From contig OY987247.1 in assembly GCA_963920765.1 (NCBI GenBank), positions 10,016,471 to 10,080,470 of the forward strand: a stretch of DNA of 64,000 nt, written 5' to 3'. Made by a program: the position numbers and the translations under genes. The notes below the pieces were generated by a model. It worked only from the letters and a program-made list of their open reading frames with translations. It was not told the DNA's origin and did no database searches. Source of the DNA: Ulota crispa (Eukaryota > Streptophyta > Bryopsida > Orthotrichales > Orthotrichaceae). How positions within the stretch are numbered: the stretch's first letter is position 1; each line of letters begins with the position of its first letter. This document shows positions 34,423-47,522 of the stretch, one piece after another.

Positions 34423-37400
34423 ATAAATATTCATAAAAAATTAAATTAGATGTTGAATGTGGCCCTTCAAACACAAGTGGTTTGGATTCTTAAATCATAT
34501 GGATGTAGAAACAAGTTGTTTTATGATGAGAGAACCAAGGATGAGGTTTTTGACAACCTACAAGGCTTCACCACTAGTAGACAACTAGTGTTTAAATTTG
34601 ATTTGAATTTTCAAATATTGATTTTGGCTTGCATTGCTATTAAATAACAAACAGGAGGCTTGATTTTTAAATGAACAGGAAAAATAGAGCGGGGAGTTAG
34701 GAAAGAGTGGTCAATAAAAAAATAAGCCAAAAGTTGAAGAAGATGATTATATTATATATGTACATGTATAAATAAATAAATAATTTTTGATTGATTCTCC
34801 TCAAAACTAGGGATTTTTCTAAAAATCAATATTAGAAAATTTACTATACGTAAGGCTTAAAAAAAGAGGTTACATAAAAAAATGTTTCAAAACCAAAAAA
34901 GATGGTCAACAAAAAAGTTTAAATTTTCTCCTTTTTTATTTGTGGGTCCTTCTTTATGCTAGGTAGAACACCTAGTTTTCACTAATTATGTGGCTTTGAT
35001 GTTGGTTATTTGAAGGTATTACAAATCAAATAAATATCCCATTCCATTAAATAGCCATATGCAAATCCTCAATAGTGAACATTCTTGCAAAGAGACAACT
35101 TTTCATCAATTTGTTAAGAAAAAATCATGTTATAGATTTTTACATAGCTGAAATTTTGTATTACATTGTGTGCTCTTAAAATTTTCAAAAGTGTACTTTA
35201 TGAATGCAAAGTCATACATGTATAATTCATAATTTCCAATGACAAAAAGCAGTCTAATTGTATTGCAACCCTAATTTAACACTAAGCATGTCGTTGCAAA
35301 CTCTATAACATGAAGCTCTTTACTTTGATGTTAGGAATTTATTTTTGGAATCATAGGAATTTCATATAAATTTATGATGTACATCATGTACTTTTTGTAA
35401 TGTTTATAAGATTATAATAACTAATTGCCATTGAAGTCAACAAATCATGAACGTCAAATCTATTTGTTGAATGGTCAATAACCATCAGCTATGCATCACA
35501 ATACTTTAATATTTGAAAAACTCATTTGTAACATACTTTGAAACTACACATACAATACACTATAACATATAAATAGAGGTATAGTGGAAAACATTATAAA
35601 TAGAGGCACACTCACAACATTATTGCTCATTTGGTCTCTATATGTTGCAATCTGCCAACTACTAGCCTTCCAATGTCAAATGTTTGCAAATTGCCTATTG
35701 TGCATGTATTGCCAAAGACTCTCTATTCATTGCTATCTCTCCAAAGCCTCATCATTTAAGCCACTTATGTTTGCAAGCATTGTGACCTTCATTGCCTTAC
35801 TTTCCATACTAATGTTAATCCTCTTCTTTGTGGTTTTTAGGATACTTACTTTGATCCAATGGCCTCCTAAATAAGAAAGTAACCAATGTATTGTGAGTGC
35901 ACCCTTGCTTGCAATAGCTTTAAAGGGGCACTCTTATTTGTGAACTTTTGTGATTCTTGCTTTGCATGTCAATTTCTATTGTTTTTATATATTTGAAAGC
36001 ACCACATATTTTCCACATTGATTAGAACCAATGTTTGTGTGGGTGGAATATAAATATTACATGTCCTAACAAAAACCAAACCAATCTACCACAACAAATA
36101 GTATTCAAATTTTCAAATTTTAATCTATATATGCCTTAGAATGTGGGAATTTTAAAGAAGACAAAATATCCAACTTCTTTAAATCAAACAGTTGACTAAG
36201 AAAACCACAGCTAAAAATAATAATTTGATCAGTTATTAAATAACAACATTGTGTTGAATGTTCCTTCAATTTTTATTTTTTGTATATTGAATTGCAATAA
36301 ATTTTCAAAGGATTTAATTATAAAGTAACACTACGCAATTCATAAAGTATATTCCAGCAAAAATCTACTTTACTATTTCAAGAATAGCTAGGAAACATAA
36401 GTCTTTCTCTATTTTATGCCAACTACTAGGCAACTCTTATTACAGGTTGTATTGCCTATGCAAAATAAAATCCAATGCTAGCCTAGATATTCAAAAAAAA
36501 GTGTTTAACTCTACTTTTATATATTTATGTTTATGCATACATATATACAATACATTACTTCCTTTTTTAATGTACCTTTTGACTTTGAAGATATCTTACA
36601 ACCTCTTTGATTTTGAATCCATACTTGAATTATGTTTTAATTGGTTAGAGAAGGTTCACTTTGACATGTTTGTTCAATTTTCATTCAAAATAAAATAAAG
36701 GGAAGTCTGATTTTCTTTTGTGAGCAAAGTGGCTCATTATAGAAATTTTTATTACTCACTAAAAAGTTAGGACCTTGTACTACTAGTGTCATTTTAACGT
36801 TGTAGAATGTGTAGAAAAGGAAGATTTAAAAAATGAAGATCATTCTCACACACGATCTTTAAAATCTTAAAAATCATACTAAATAATATCCCCTACAATT
36901 CTGCAAGTACTTTCTACAATAAACTTTGTTGCATCACAAGAATTTACACACAAAATGTTAAAATATGTACTCCAATACGAATTGAAAACAAAAATACACT
37001 TTACCATTCTAGTTATGTCTTTTATGTTAATTTTTCACATAAATTTATTAAACATGCTATGCAATATTGTATATTATAAAATAATCAAATTGATTTTAGA
37101 TGATTATCAAATTAGTTTTGTTAAAATATCTAAATGGATTGTGCAAAGAATTGGTCATGATTATGTGACCGTCATTTAACAATAGTCTACATGAATGTTT
37201 GTGATTAGAAGGGACAATCTCAAGACAATGACATTAGGTGTATCTAAAGCATAAAAAGACTTCCGTAATTTCATTTTGGGATTGAGAATATTTTGGGACA
37301 ATTACATGCGAGAGTACATGTTCACATAGTATACCACAAAGACAAAGCAAACTCTTAATAACAACACAATCAAATATCAAGTCTCACCTGTAAACATGTA

Positions 37401-38209
37401 TATATAGTCTATATATGTGTCTCAAAGCATCAATCTAGGTAGAATTTGTTACTACAAAAAATTCAAATGGGTAAAGAATAATCTAGCATTGCATAATGAC
37501 TATCAACCACAAGCATAGATACATCAACAAGCAACTGAAGATCTATTGTCATATTGGTAACACTAGTGTTACAAAAGTGGTGCTTCACCAGTAGTAAAAA
37601 TAAAGCTAGTCTAAAGTACTTGATTGTGAGTGTTTTGATTGTTCATACTCTAAGGACTTGCAAACAACATACAATTTGGACCCTTCAATGGCATGTTACA
37701 AGTAGTTCTTTTGACAAAGTATTGCTTGACTAGCTATGATATCATTCAATGATTTTGTTGTGGTGCAAATATTCAATGGCTATTTTGTTGAGCAATAACT
37801 TCACTTCTTCAATTCTCTTGCAATGGCAATAGGAGGTCATAAACAAAGCATTTCAAAAGATCTAATAAAGACTTGCAAATAATTGTAATATTGTGCAAAG
37901 CAAAATCCACACTAAAATGATTGTAAATAAAGTTGAGAAAATATTACAACATCTCAAGAATAGTTGACCAATGTCATATTTTACAATAACATCCTTAAAA
38001 TACAACACTTATTTGAAAGGTCCTTTACACGTCTAAATTGAAAAGATGTATTTTCTTTTTCCCTCATGGGTTTTTGCAACCAAAACAAAGGTGGCTTTCC
38101 ACTATGCAATGATGGTCTCTTCCCTCTTCCCTTGTTCCATTAATAAAGTATAAATAAATAAAAATTTAAACATAGAGTAAAAAAATAACAATTTCTTCTA
38201 TGATAATAA
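34423..38209. other. Long AT-rich stretch, no gene seen
   Basis: Almost 3.8 kb of very AT-rich sequence with short hydrophobic open frames (35584-35874, 36447-36698, 36955-37179) that look like composition artefacts. I found no terminal repeats or conserved motifs. Confidence 0.4.
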
Positions 38210-39030
38210 TCAAAAACTACAAAGGATGGGTAAAACTAGGTTTGATTAGTAAGGTAATTAACATCAGATCGACGGTGCCCCACTTGTCGGCTACGGTGAG
38301 AGGAGGGGCGCCACTGAGTCACAGTTATTTATTTTTTCTATCTTTCCGGAGACTTTTTTGGAGGCTTTCTGGAGATGCTGTTTTTAGTGTTTGACCAGGG
38401 ACTCATGTCACTACAATAATCAGATATTTTCCAATAGCCTCCCTTGGAAATCGACTTAATTAGTGAAACACGCAACGCATGTGATCCGGGGATAACTTCT
38501 ATTGGCTCCATCAGTGCAAGTTGCAAATTTTAATGAAGTGGCGAATTCGCCTCCGCCCTCCCCCCAGGTACATGCATGAGTATTCATCTTCGAATCTAGA
38601 TGAAACATACAGAATCCGTGCAGAAGGATGATTAATTCATCCAGAAGTATATGTACTCATCCAAGTTGATTCAGAGTATCTTTCACCAAGTATCTCATCT
38701 CTCAACAAATATTTTGTATAATTTGCTTAAAACCAGAACCGAGACGTTTTGAAAGTGACAATTCGGTGTAACATGGATGAAATCGTCAAACGCGTCTTTA
38801 GAAATAGCAGGATTGGATGAATGATACCGTTAATAGCTCGGGATGGATGAACGGTTACAGGTGGTGCTATCCGTGTTTTTGGATTTCCTGTCGCATTCTC
38901 GCTGTGCTTGTCGCTGGCCCCGACGGAGATACCCCTGAACAGGAAATGAAAAAGTCAATATCTAAAAAATGGCTGTTTGAAATCGGTGACTTGGAAGTTG
39001 GAACTGAAGTGGATATGCTGTTTGGTTGCT
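38210..39030. other. GC-richer patch without a recognisable gene
   Basis: Composition rises around 38260-38560 and 38750-39000, as in the gene islands. No frame carries a known domain, and splice sites are not convincing. It could be an old gene fragment. Confidence 0.3.
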
Positions 39031-39098
39031 TTAACCCCTAAAGGTCGAAGAGGACGATTATCGTCCTTTGGGTGCAAAAAAAACAATCTGGGGTTGGG

Positions 39099-39174
<76 letters not shown>

Positions 39175-39421
39175 ATTTATTAAAAAAATGGTCATTGCAA
39201 GGTTCTTCACCACGGAGTGTCAAAACTGGATTGATTGAAAGTCCTCATGTTTTTCAAAACTGAAATTTGTGAGAACATTCACAACCATGGTTGATAAGTC
39301 CTCTCTTGCCCTCTTACAAATTTCATGTGGGCAGCATACTACAGGCTGGGCACAGCCTGAGCACTGTAGCTGTACAGTGCAGGGCAAGGCACAGCTATGG
39401 GCCCAGGCGTTTAAGGGTTAA
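39031..39421. mobile_element. TTAA-terminated element, L family, copy 1
   Basis: Left TTAACCCCTAAAGGTCGAAG, followed by a perfect palindrome AGGACGATTATCGTCCT. Right CGTTTAAGGGTTAA with TTAA at 39418-39421. Collinear with 57770-58107. This copy has gained the AT dinucleotide tract at 39104-39171 and an insertion of about 30 bp containing GCACTGTAGCTGTACAGTGC. Confidence 0.85.
39104..39171. repeat. AT dinucleotide microsatellite inside the L1 element
   Basis: About 34 uninterrupted AT units. The homologous place in the other copy (57840-57860) has only a short A/T run, so the tract grew after the element was copied. Confidence 0.95.
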
Positions 39422-40367
39422 ACCGCAACTCACAATTAGATAGCTTTGGATTTGTTCAATAGGATTCTGTCTAGTGTATACAGTATTCCAAGTTTCCGAC
39501 TCTTTGAAGGGGATGAATCTTGTTGTTGCCAAATGCCATATGCTACTTTAGCCAAATGTTTGCCCCTACACTAGTGGTATTCACGGTTGGTGTAAGATTG
39601 AGATTTCCATGAAGATTGAGAAATGGCTGAGCGATTGTAGGAGCCAACGGGAGCACTTCTTCATGGAAGAAGGTGTGACACCCCTTTTGTGGGTGATGGA
39701 GAATGAAGAATGAAAGAATGAAGAATGTTTTACTTAGAGGAAGGCAACACGGCCACCAATTGGAGGAGCAGAAAAAGCAAGGGACAAAAGTAGTTCATGA
39801 GCAAGTAAATGGTAAGAGTTCTCACACGAAAAAAATTCTCAAGCCATTTCTCCATGCTTGGAAGATGAGATTTTTTTTTTCTCAGTCTTCACGGAACTGG
39901 CCTTGCAAGAGTCGCAAACAGCTCGGCACATAGGTTTTCCATGAAGATTGAGAAAACGGAAACTCAACTCTGACTACCACTACTGAATATTGCATTTAGG
40001 CTACCTTGACAATTAGATTGCCTTACCCAGTTACCTCATTACTCATCATTTGGTCACTTGAAGACGTATGTAAGTCCCTACATACTTGGATTTCACATGA
40101 TTTACAACTTGAAAGTCACTAGTTAGTTTTTTGCAGCTTTGTTATTGTTGTGAAATCCTATTGAAAATTGTTTTTTACAGTAATTTATGATGAAAAGTAC
40201 TATAGCAATAATAAATATTTATATAGTGTAAAATGTCAAGAAATTAGTGTGGCGCAACCTAAACCGCAATATTCAGTGTACATGTTTACCCAAATGTTTG
40301 CGCTACATGTTTAGCCAAATGTTTGTGCCACGTGTTGAGCCAGATGTTTGAGAGATACCAATATTAG
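39422..40367. other. Intergenic, no gene seen
   Basis: Contains short direct repeats ('gccaaatgtttg' three times near 39553, 40290 and 40315, and 'ccatgaagattgagaaa' at 39609 and 39940) but no domain-bearing ORF. Confidence 0.4.
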
Positions 40368-40993
40368 TTAACCCTTAAATGCCCAAGCGACTAGATTTGG
40401 GTCTTTACAAAACTTTGAAGATGAATAAAATCTTATCAAACCATTATTTTCAGTATTTTTTTTTCAATATAAGTATTTTTTGAAGTCTGCTTTCAACACC
40501 AAAAATCTGATTTTGAAAATGAAAGTTGATGATTTTTCTACTCAAGATTTTGTACAAGGGTGTCCACTGCAATCTTGAGTTTTCTAGTGCTGGAAGATCA
40601 TGAAAATGAGCCTCAAATACAGTAGAGCGTGGAGAAAAATCCACATTTGAAACCCATTTAAAAAAATGTAGGAGTTAATTTTTAAAACCGCAAATTGATC
40701 AGAGTTAGGCACGTAATGACCTTAAACCTCATATTTTTTTGGTGACCAAATTTTTAGATTTGACATGTGAAATGATGATTAGAAGACATTAAGTTACTTT
40801 TGCGTTACAATCTTTCTAACCATAAGTGATGTTGTTGTGTTTTCTTTTTCCATGTACCTCTAACATGTTTATTTTAAATTTGTACGGTTACAATTGAAAA
40901 AAACTTGATGAAATTTATGAAAAGGTTAATTGATTGTTGAGTCTCATAAAAGTTCCAAGAAGCTCAAATAGGCCTTGGGCATTTAGGGGTTAA
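40368..40993. mobile_element. TTAA-terminated element, GCCCAAGG family, copy 3
   Basis: TTAA at 40368-40371 (TTAACCCTTAAATGCCCAAG) and at 40990-40993 (CTTGGGCATTTAGGGGTTAA). The interior is collinear in reverse complement with 19253-19905. It is separated from the next element by only three bases. Confidence 0.85.
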
Positions 40994-40996
40994 AGG

Positions 40997-42011
40997 TTAA
41001 CCCCTAAGCATCTTCCTAAGAAAATTCAGCATACCTCCAACATGAAACCTTCAAGACATTCCCGAAGTTTTTGGAAAGTTGAACAAGTAATCACTTAATC
41101 CAAACTGGTCATTCTATACCCAACTATAAATCAAATGTTTTAAACCTATTTGATTTCAAATCCAAGTAAATTTGCAAAATTCCCACCATTGAGAATCTCA
41201 TGTTTTCCAATTTGGGCAACAATTCAAAATATGGATGATGAACTTTCATGCAATATTCTCAAAAAATGAGATTTACCTAATGGCTGATCCCATGAGATTG
41301 TGTCTTGCTATACTTGATGGAAAAAAAAACTCCACAAATGGAAAAAAACTCCAAAAGATATGGTCATTCAAAGTAGCTAGATTCCACTAGCTCCTTACTT
41401 GAGAGCTAACAAAAACCTTGCCCAAATCAAGAAAAAAAAGTGACACATCACCAAACTTCTCCCTTGTATAATACAAGACATGAGAGCACCCATCCCATCC
41501 GCTCTCTAAGCTGCTCCCTTCATTTGCCCAAAGACATTCTAACACCATATTTGTTAATTTGGGAAAAATAGGTGTCCCATTTTGTATTCCACTTGAAACC
41601 CAAAAATTTATTTGAAGGTACTAGATTTAGTCCGAGCCAGTAAGTTTTTTCCCTCACAAATTCCTCCTCTCAGGTGAGGACACGTGTAGGTTTTAGGAGG
41701 CCACCTAAAACTTTCATATCAAAATATTGAAAGTCCCAAAATGTACAATATTTCCCAAATTAACGAATATGGTATTTTCTTCTCCTAATTGTTGAAAAAA
41801 TAGAATATTTTCTATATTCCATATTGAATCTAGAGCAAAGGAGGTGCTTCAAGGAACAACAAGTCGATCACAAATTTTCCTTGAACTAGCAACTCCATTT
41901 GGACTTGAGTGGCAGACCAAAAGTTGAGCTAAAAATGCCTCTTTTATATACTTCCATAACTCCAAGCACCCCCTTTGGCCATATTGGGCTCTCTGGTCCT
42001 TTAGAGGTTAA
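40997..42011. mobile_element. TTAA-terminated element, E family, copy 2 (carries a nested MITE)
   Basis: TTAA at 40997-41000 (TTAACCCCTAAGC) and 42008-42011 (CCTTTAGAGGTTAA). It is collinear in reverse complement with 25740-26477 except for the nested MITE at 41540-41776. Its right TTAA is also the left TTAA of the next element. Confidence 0.85.
41540..41776. mobile_element. MITE with TAACACCATA termini, copy 2, nested
   Basis: Left TAACACCATATTTGTTAAT, right ATTAACGAATATGGTATT. TTC is duplicated on both sides (41537-41539, 41777-41779). The empty site in the paralogous element near 25965-25980 has the same sequence with one TTC. Homologous to 15932-16187. Confidence 0.88.
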
Positions 42012-42781
42012 CCCATGAGCGCCCCATCATCCAGATTCTGGTCGCTCCAGATTTCAAAGGTGCATTTGTGGCACTAGATCTATTTTTTTTTTATCTTGCT
42101 ATAAACTACAATTATGAAGGCATTCAAGTTGTTTATGTCAATGGAGTAATGGCAAGGAAATTCAAATGTTGTACAAGTGTTGCAAGAGATTTGATTAGGT
42201 GAAACATCATACGGGGAGTAGTGGCACGCATACGGGGAGTGGTGGCAAGCAGGATTTTACAAGTTGCAACCGGTCAATATCCCATGCAAGCTTCTTTGAG
42301 GCAGCGGGAAGGTTGTTGGCAAGGGTTCAAGCATGTTCCATACCCTTATTATGGCAATCGTCACCAACTGTGCCAATCATTGTTTTCCGTGCAATAGCCA
42401 TTTGAAGCCCTAAAACTTGACATAAAAAGAAGTGCAATATTCAATAATTTACAAGTGTGTGCATTCACATCTAATCTTGTTGCTCAAAAAAGTTGAGATG
42501 AATCCATGGCTTATAGAATTTTGTAAAAATCATCATATAGCAACTACCTACCAAAAAATGAGATATTGTCATGACATGTTGTTTGATTAAATGTTATAAT
42601 CTCCCATCTCCCGCAATGAATTGTTCCAAAAATTTGCAAGCCATTTTCTAAGTAGGTGTTCTACAATTTTCAACGGTCACTTTTTGTGGATCATCTGATT
42701 GACCAAGATACAATGCATCAAAATCGTCGGTCTCCAAAAACGCTAATTTTGGTGAATACGGCCAGGGCACTTAAGGGTTAA
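42008..42781. mobile_element. TTAA-terminated element, D family, copy 2
   Basis: Left TTAACCCATGAGCGCCCC; right GGGCACTTAAGGGTTAA with TTAA at 42778-42781. Subterminal half-palindrome 'ccagattctggtcgctccag'. Collinear with 24618-25350. Confidence 0.8.
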
Positions 42782-42966
42782 AGATGTTGCAAGTATATAT
42801 TTAAAATTCAGCGGAATTCCATAAATGGGCTAATTGGGACATGTAAATGCAATGTTGCCAGGAAGTGGTCAATACTTGAATGCTTTTCATGTTTGCTATA
42901 CACTAAGACCATGATTAGCACATCTAGTCAAAACAATATGTATGTATATATAAATAAAAGTGGTTA

Positions 42967-43894
42967 TTATCCCCTAAAGGACCAAGTGTCTGTTCAACGG
43001 ATAAATGGGATTTCGGGCATGTGCCTAAGGCCAAACTACTTTGCATGATTTTTTGAAACTTTTATTAAAGATGGGGAATTTGAAAATCTATGTGGGCATC
43101 TAATTTTTATTCCATTTGATGCCAGGGAGCAAAAGTTATGCCCAAATAAGCACAAATTTGGGGACTCTGGGCAGAAAAGAAATCTTATAAAAATTTGAAA
43201 AAAAAATTAATTTTTTTCTCATAGATTATGTCTTTGCCTACATCTAAAGCTTTGGTTCATTCCATTTGGACTAGTTATGAGAAAGTTATGGACAATCTTG
43301 CTTTTTGGGCAGTTCAAGCATCTTTTTGAAAAATAACTTATAAACTTCATTTTTGAATGCAAAATTAACATTTTTTCAAAAAAAATTGTTGGAGAGGGTG
43401 AAGTTTGTTTTCTAGAACAATCTCACCATTGGGATGTTTGCATTTCAATTCCATTTCAAGGTTATTAGCAATTTAAGTTTTTGTTCAATCTCATACCTTC
43501 TTCTGCCTAACGTTTTTTTTAAAGAATGAAAATTAATTATTTTTTGTTTTTATTTTTTTCCCAAAATTACCAACTCAACTTCCCACCATGCAAAAATAGG
43601 ATTCCAAACTCTATGGTGCAAAAATTTTAAGTTAAAAGAGTTCAAAGTTAAATAATCTAGTGAGGCAAGGTGCAAATAAAGCTGTTTTTTACATTTTTAA
43701 ATGCAAATATCTTCCAACTTGTACAGTCAAAGTTCTTGAGTTTTGTATGACACATTCTTATAGTAGTCTAATACAAGATCTTACGGTTAGATATGCAAAA
43801 ATACTGATTTTCAAACTTTTTTACTCTTTGCCATAGAGGTGGTAATTTTGCCTATCTTTTAACAAAATAAAGACCATGGTCCTTTAGGGGTTAT
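42967..43894. mobile_element. CCCCTAAAGGACC element flanked by TTAT instead of TTAA
   Basis: Left TTAT-CCCCTAAAGGACCAAG, right GGTCCTTTAGGGG-TTAT: perfect 13-bp inverted termini with TTAT on both sides. The matching change on both sides shows that the four flanking bases are a target duplication and not part of the element. Interior as in the 12583 and 52325 elements. No ORF. Confidence 0.85.
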
Positions 43895-45121
43895 TTTTGT
43901 TTTCCTAAAAATATAATGTTTTCATTAAAAAAAATTATTATTTTTGTTTCAAAGCAGAACCAACAAAAAAAAGTCTTCACAAGTCTAGTATTTACATTTG
44001 TTGATTCGTTTTTTTGGCAAACCTGCTTTGAACGAGTGTTTTTGTTGCAAATTGACATTGAAAGCCCACACCTATTTCTATTATTGGCTCTTGAATGCAA
44101 CAGGAGGTGGTGTTGTACTTGGAAAATTTATTGCAAGGAAGTTTGAATAGGTATCTTGCTCAAAAAGCAAACCAAAGTGTTATATGGATAGAGCCTCTTG
44201 TAACATAGCAACTTGTTTAAGTGCAGAGAAACACAAAAATTTGGTTCAATTTTACATTTTAATGTACTCATGTAGTAAAACTTATATATTTTTTTGAGAC
44301 ATGTTTTATTTTTGTGTACTTGACGAGAATCCCTAAGAGCAACTCCAGCCTTGCTCGCTAGACGGCGAAGCTCCGGGCCCGAGCTTGCGAGGACTTGGAA
44401 TCCCGGTCCACCGGAGGCTTGCCAAACACAAAAAGAAGGCCAGGCTCCTCAAACTTCTCTTCTGAAATTGTAATTTCCAGTGCGTCCAGGAAATTTGACG
44501 TGTTCTTATTTTGGAAACTCGTTTGCTGCTGCGGCACTACCCGCTGCCAGCGCATATTGCTTTTGACGATTCCAGTCAGTGGTCCCACAGTTTTCTATTT
44601 TCATCCTCGATTTGGCGAGTCAGGTTGGACCTCCCGCCCCTTGCACAGAGAAAGTCACACGAGAAAATCTGTTTCTAGTACTCTGTTTGGAGAGAAAGGC
44701 TTGAGAAGCTCTAATTCATGTTTATTCTTCCAAAACTCTACCATGATTTCAAGGCTTCATCTAATTTTGTTTTTCGGGGAAAATGCAAAAACCATGTGGG
44801 GTTCATGGCTAAAAGAACAACAAATATAAAATTACAAAGTACAGGATTTAGCATGGTCATGGGCTCCGTGCTGACAGGGATATACTTAATGTATGCACGT
44901 GAAAGGTGTTGGAGATTCAATAGACAGCTCGGCATTCGGGGGGACCCATATCTTAGGTGGGCAGCATGTCTATGATTAATTTTCGGTCAGCCTAGCATTG
45001 AATATGCTGCTCGGATTCCACATGTGGCGGTGTTATATGTTCATTTACTTACTCCCCCGACCCCCATAGGCCCATATAGTAATTTTTGTTCAAGTTTGTA
45101 TTAGAAAAATTCAGTTAACCC
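43895..45121. other. Intergenic; GC-richer patch at 44330-44660
   Basis: Near 44338 'gagcaactccagcc' resembles the start of some plant PIF/Harbinger MITEs, but I found no matching right end. Open frames at 44358-44829 overlap on both strands and show no domain. Confidence 0.3.
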
Positions 45122-45671
45122 TTAACCCCTAAGCGCTCAAGTGACCATTTTCTGGTCGCTGCCCGTTTTTTGCGGGTTGCGCGAGACAAAAAAAAATTCA
45201 ATTTTTTTTTTTCTGTTTTTTGTGATAGAAAATCAAGTCTACTTTTCAACTTAGCTTGAATCATGTCAATCCAAGTTAAACTCCTCCAAAAAGAATTTTT
45301 CAAAAAAATACACTTTAATATTTGCTAGTGTTGTAGAATTTACTATTTCCAGAAACTAATAATGTTCCCTCCTTCCAAAAAATTAGCATTTTTGAAATTT
45401 AGGATAGAATGTCTATTTTTAACCAATCAAACCAAAATTTGAAATCTATGAGTAAAATTTGTAATTTTGGTGAATATTAAATGGTAAATGCTTCTAAATT
45501 CATTAAATAAAAGTACAAAGCTTTTTTTGGATATTTGACCATATGGATAATTGCTAAACATCATGATTATTATTTTCTCTTTTGAAACAAACTTCATTAA
45601 AGTTACAAGAGTATTTTTTTTTTTAATGCATTTACGTTTTGCCCTTACTCCCTCAGACGTTTAGGGGTTAA
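45122..45671. mobile_element. TTAA-terminated element, M family
   Basis: Left TTAACCCCTAAGCGCTCAAG followed by a subterminal palindrome (TGACCATTTTCTGGTCGC); right ACGTTTAGGGGTTAA with TTAA at 45668-45671. 550 bp, no ORF. The left terminus is preceded by a second TTAACCC. Confidence 0.8.
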
Positions 45672-46090
45672 AGGACCGCTTTACGTATTGGACAGTAAAT
45701 ACACTACTGTATAATTGGCATTTGCTACCAATAAAAAGTTTTGATTTGAGATCTTGACTAGCTCACTAGAATCGCATTAATCTATATTCTAACTTCTTTG
45801 TTGATCTCAAATATAATAAGGTGTGAATGCATTCCAAATGCAAAAGAATACGAAATACTGTATTGGCCGCAAAGGGCTCCTCGGTCGTTTAAGGGTTAAA
45901 AAGTTTATAAGAAATTTTGTCTCCCCTCCTGCAGCTGATTCTCGTTGCTAGCGGCCAAGTTGCAGCCTTGCAGGTAAGCTTATCGCTCGTGTTCCAATAA
46001 TTCACTGGCACCACAGTTGTTTGTGTGTTCGATTTTGGGACTTTCCTCGTGTAAAGGATCAACAGATTAGGGATGGAAGAGAAATATGTC
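45672..46090. other. Intergenic with one orphan TTAA-type right terminus
   Basis: At 45881-45899 the sequence reads TCGGTCGTTTAAGGGTTAA, a right terminus. No convincing left partner is seen; the element at 45122-45671 ends close by. Confidence 0.4.
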
Positions 46091-46474
46091 AGGTAGGCGC
46101 ACCCATAAGGTTTTGGAGTAGGTAAAACAATTGACTAACTTTGAAAAAAATACTGTATGTTAGGAAATGGAAATAAAAAATATTGGCATTAATTTTAAGG
46201 TTCCAACTGCAAGCATTTGTTCACAAAGATTTTTTGAAGTCCAAAATCATTGAAATTGTAGGAATCATGTGTAAGAGATGCTAATCACAAAACTCGTTGG
46301 TTCTTAAATAGTGAGATGGGTACTCAAAACCTCATGCTAGTCACCCACAACCATCACTTCATCACCCATAACCATCACTCAATCACCCACAACCATTTGT
46401 TTTTTTATTAATTAGCCTTGCCATTGTGAGGTGATGGGCATGGGGATGCAACGCTTATGGATGCTGCTACCTTA
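46091..46474. mobile_element. TAAGGTAG-terminated MITE, longer subfamily, copy 1
   Basis: Left AGGTAGGCGCACCCATAAG, right CGCTTATGGATGCTGCTACCTTA, inverted. Collinear in reverse complement with 56381-56778, including a short tandem array of 'atcacccacaacc' units at about 46340-46395. No ORF. Confidence 0.8.
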
Positions 46475-47522
46475 CTAAAAAAAGATACTCTTGAGCATGG
46501 TTTTTTTGGAATTTTCTAACCAATGGCTATGTGGCATTCTTTGAAAATGTTTGTAACTTGCAAGTTCCATCCCTATTTTTGGTTGTAGTTGAAGGTGGCC
46601 CTTATGCATGATATTTTATAGTATCATGGTTATTCATAATGAAATTATGGAGAAATTGGCACAATCAACATTTTTGACGGTGTCTTTGGATCATAAAATG
46701 ATGACATCAATTCTCATTTTGATAAGACTTTTATGATAGCCTAGGTTGCAATGCAATTTTCATTATTGTAATCTGGCTTCTTTTTTGATTTTTTCCTCAA
46801 ATTTTTCCCCCTTTTCTTTGTGGGCTTCAAACTCACTTTTTTTCCCAAGGCAATTGGTCCTTAAATTGCCAAAAAAAAACCCTATTCTCAAGTATTATTA
46901 TTCTTAAATGCGTTGTGACTTAGAGTGGCTAGTTAGGTTTTTGCACTAAAGTCTCTCTTTCTTAGATCCAATTTTTTTCCAAAAAGTGCTGTTATGTACA
47001 CTAAATAATGCATTTAAGTTGCCCCACACTGACTTCTTGACATTCTACACTGTATAAAAACTTCCTAGAATTGCAATAATTTCCATTTATAACTACTGCA
47101 ATAGACAATATTTAAGGAGCTTGAAAACAATAACAAAGTTGTAGAAACAAAGTAGCGGCATTCATGTCATAAACCAAATGAATTCCTAATATTTAGAAAG
47201 TTGCATGTGTCCCCAACTGGTCAAACAATGAGTCATGAGGAAACTTCTTAGAGTAAGGCAACCTAATTGTCAAGGCAACCCAAATGCACTATATAGTGGA
47301 GGTGTATTAAGGTGAATTGGGACGTTGCATAGTGTGAAGTTCAATTCATAATTCCAAATTTTAGCTTCTCAAACGTGTCAGGTGTTAAGAATTAAGTGGG
47401 ACTTAGAACTTATAATAAAAGAATAAAAGTTCACTCTTGTATGAAAAAGCAGCTTGAATCAATGGTCATGGACTAAAAGGGCATAATTTCATCTTTGATG
47501 CCTTTGTGAGGGTACATTCACT
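46475..47522. other. Intergenic repeat-like sequence, no gene seen
   Basis: Shares words with 59400-59600 and 49900-50140 ('agtgggacttag', 'ttttttgccaaa'), so probably part of a larger dispersed repeat. Borders unclear. Confidence 0.35.

Noticed and set aside
39031-39040. CCCTAAA-like words at many element ends, suggesting interstitial telomere repeats
   Set aside because: They occur as single units fixed at transposon termini next to TTAA, never as tandem arrays.
39072-39263. Open frames of alternating Ile-Tyr
   Set aside because: Pure translation of the AT microsatellite; the same occurs at 57225-57428.
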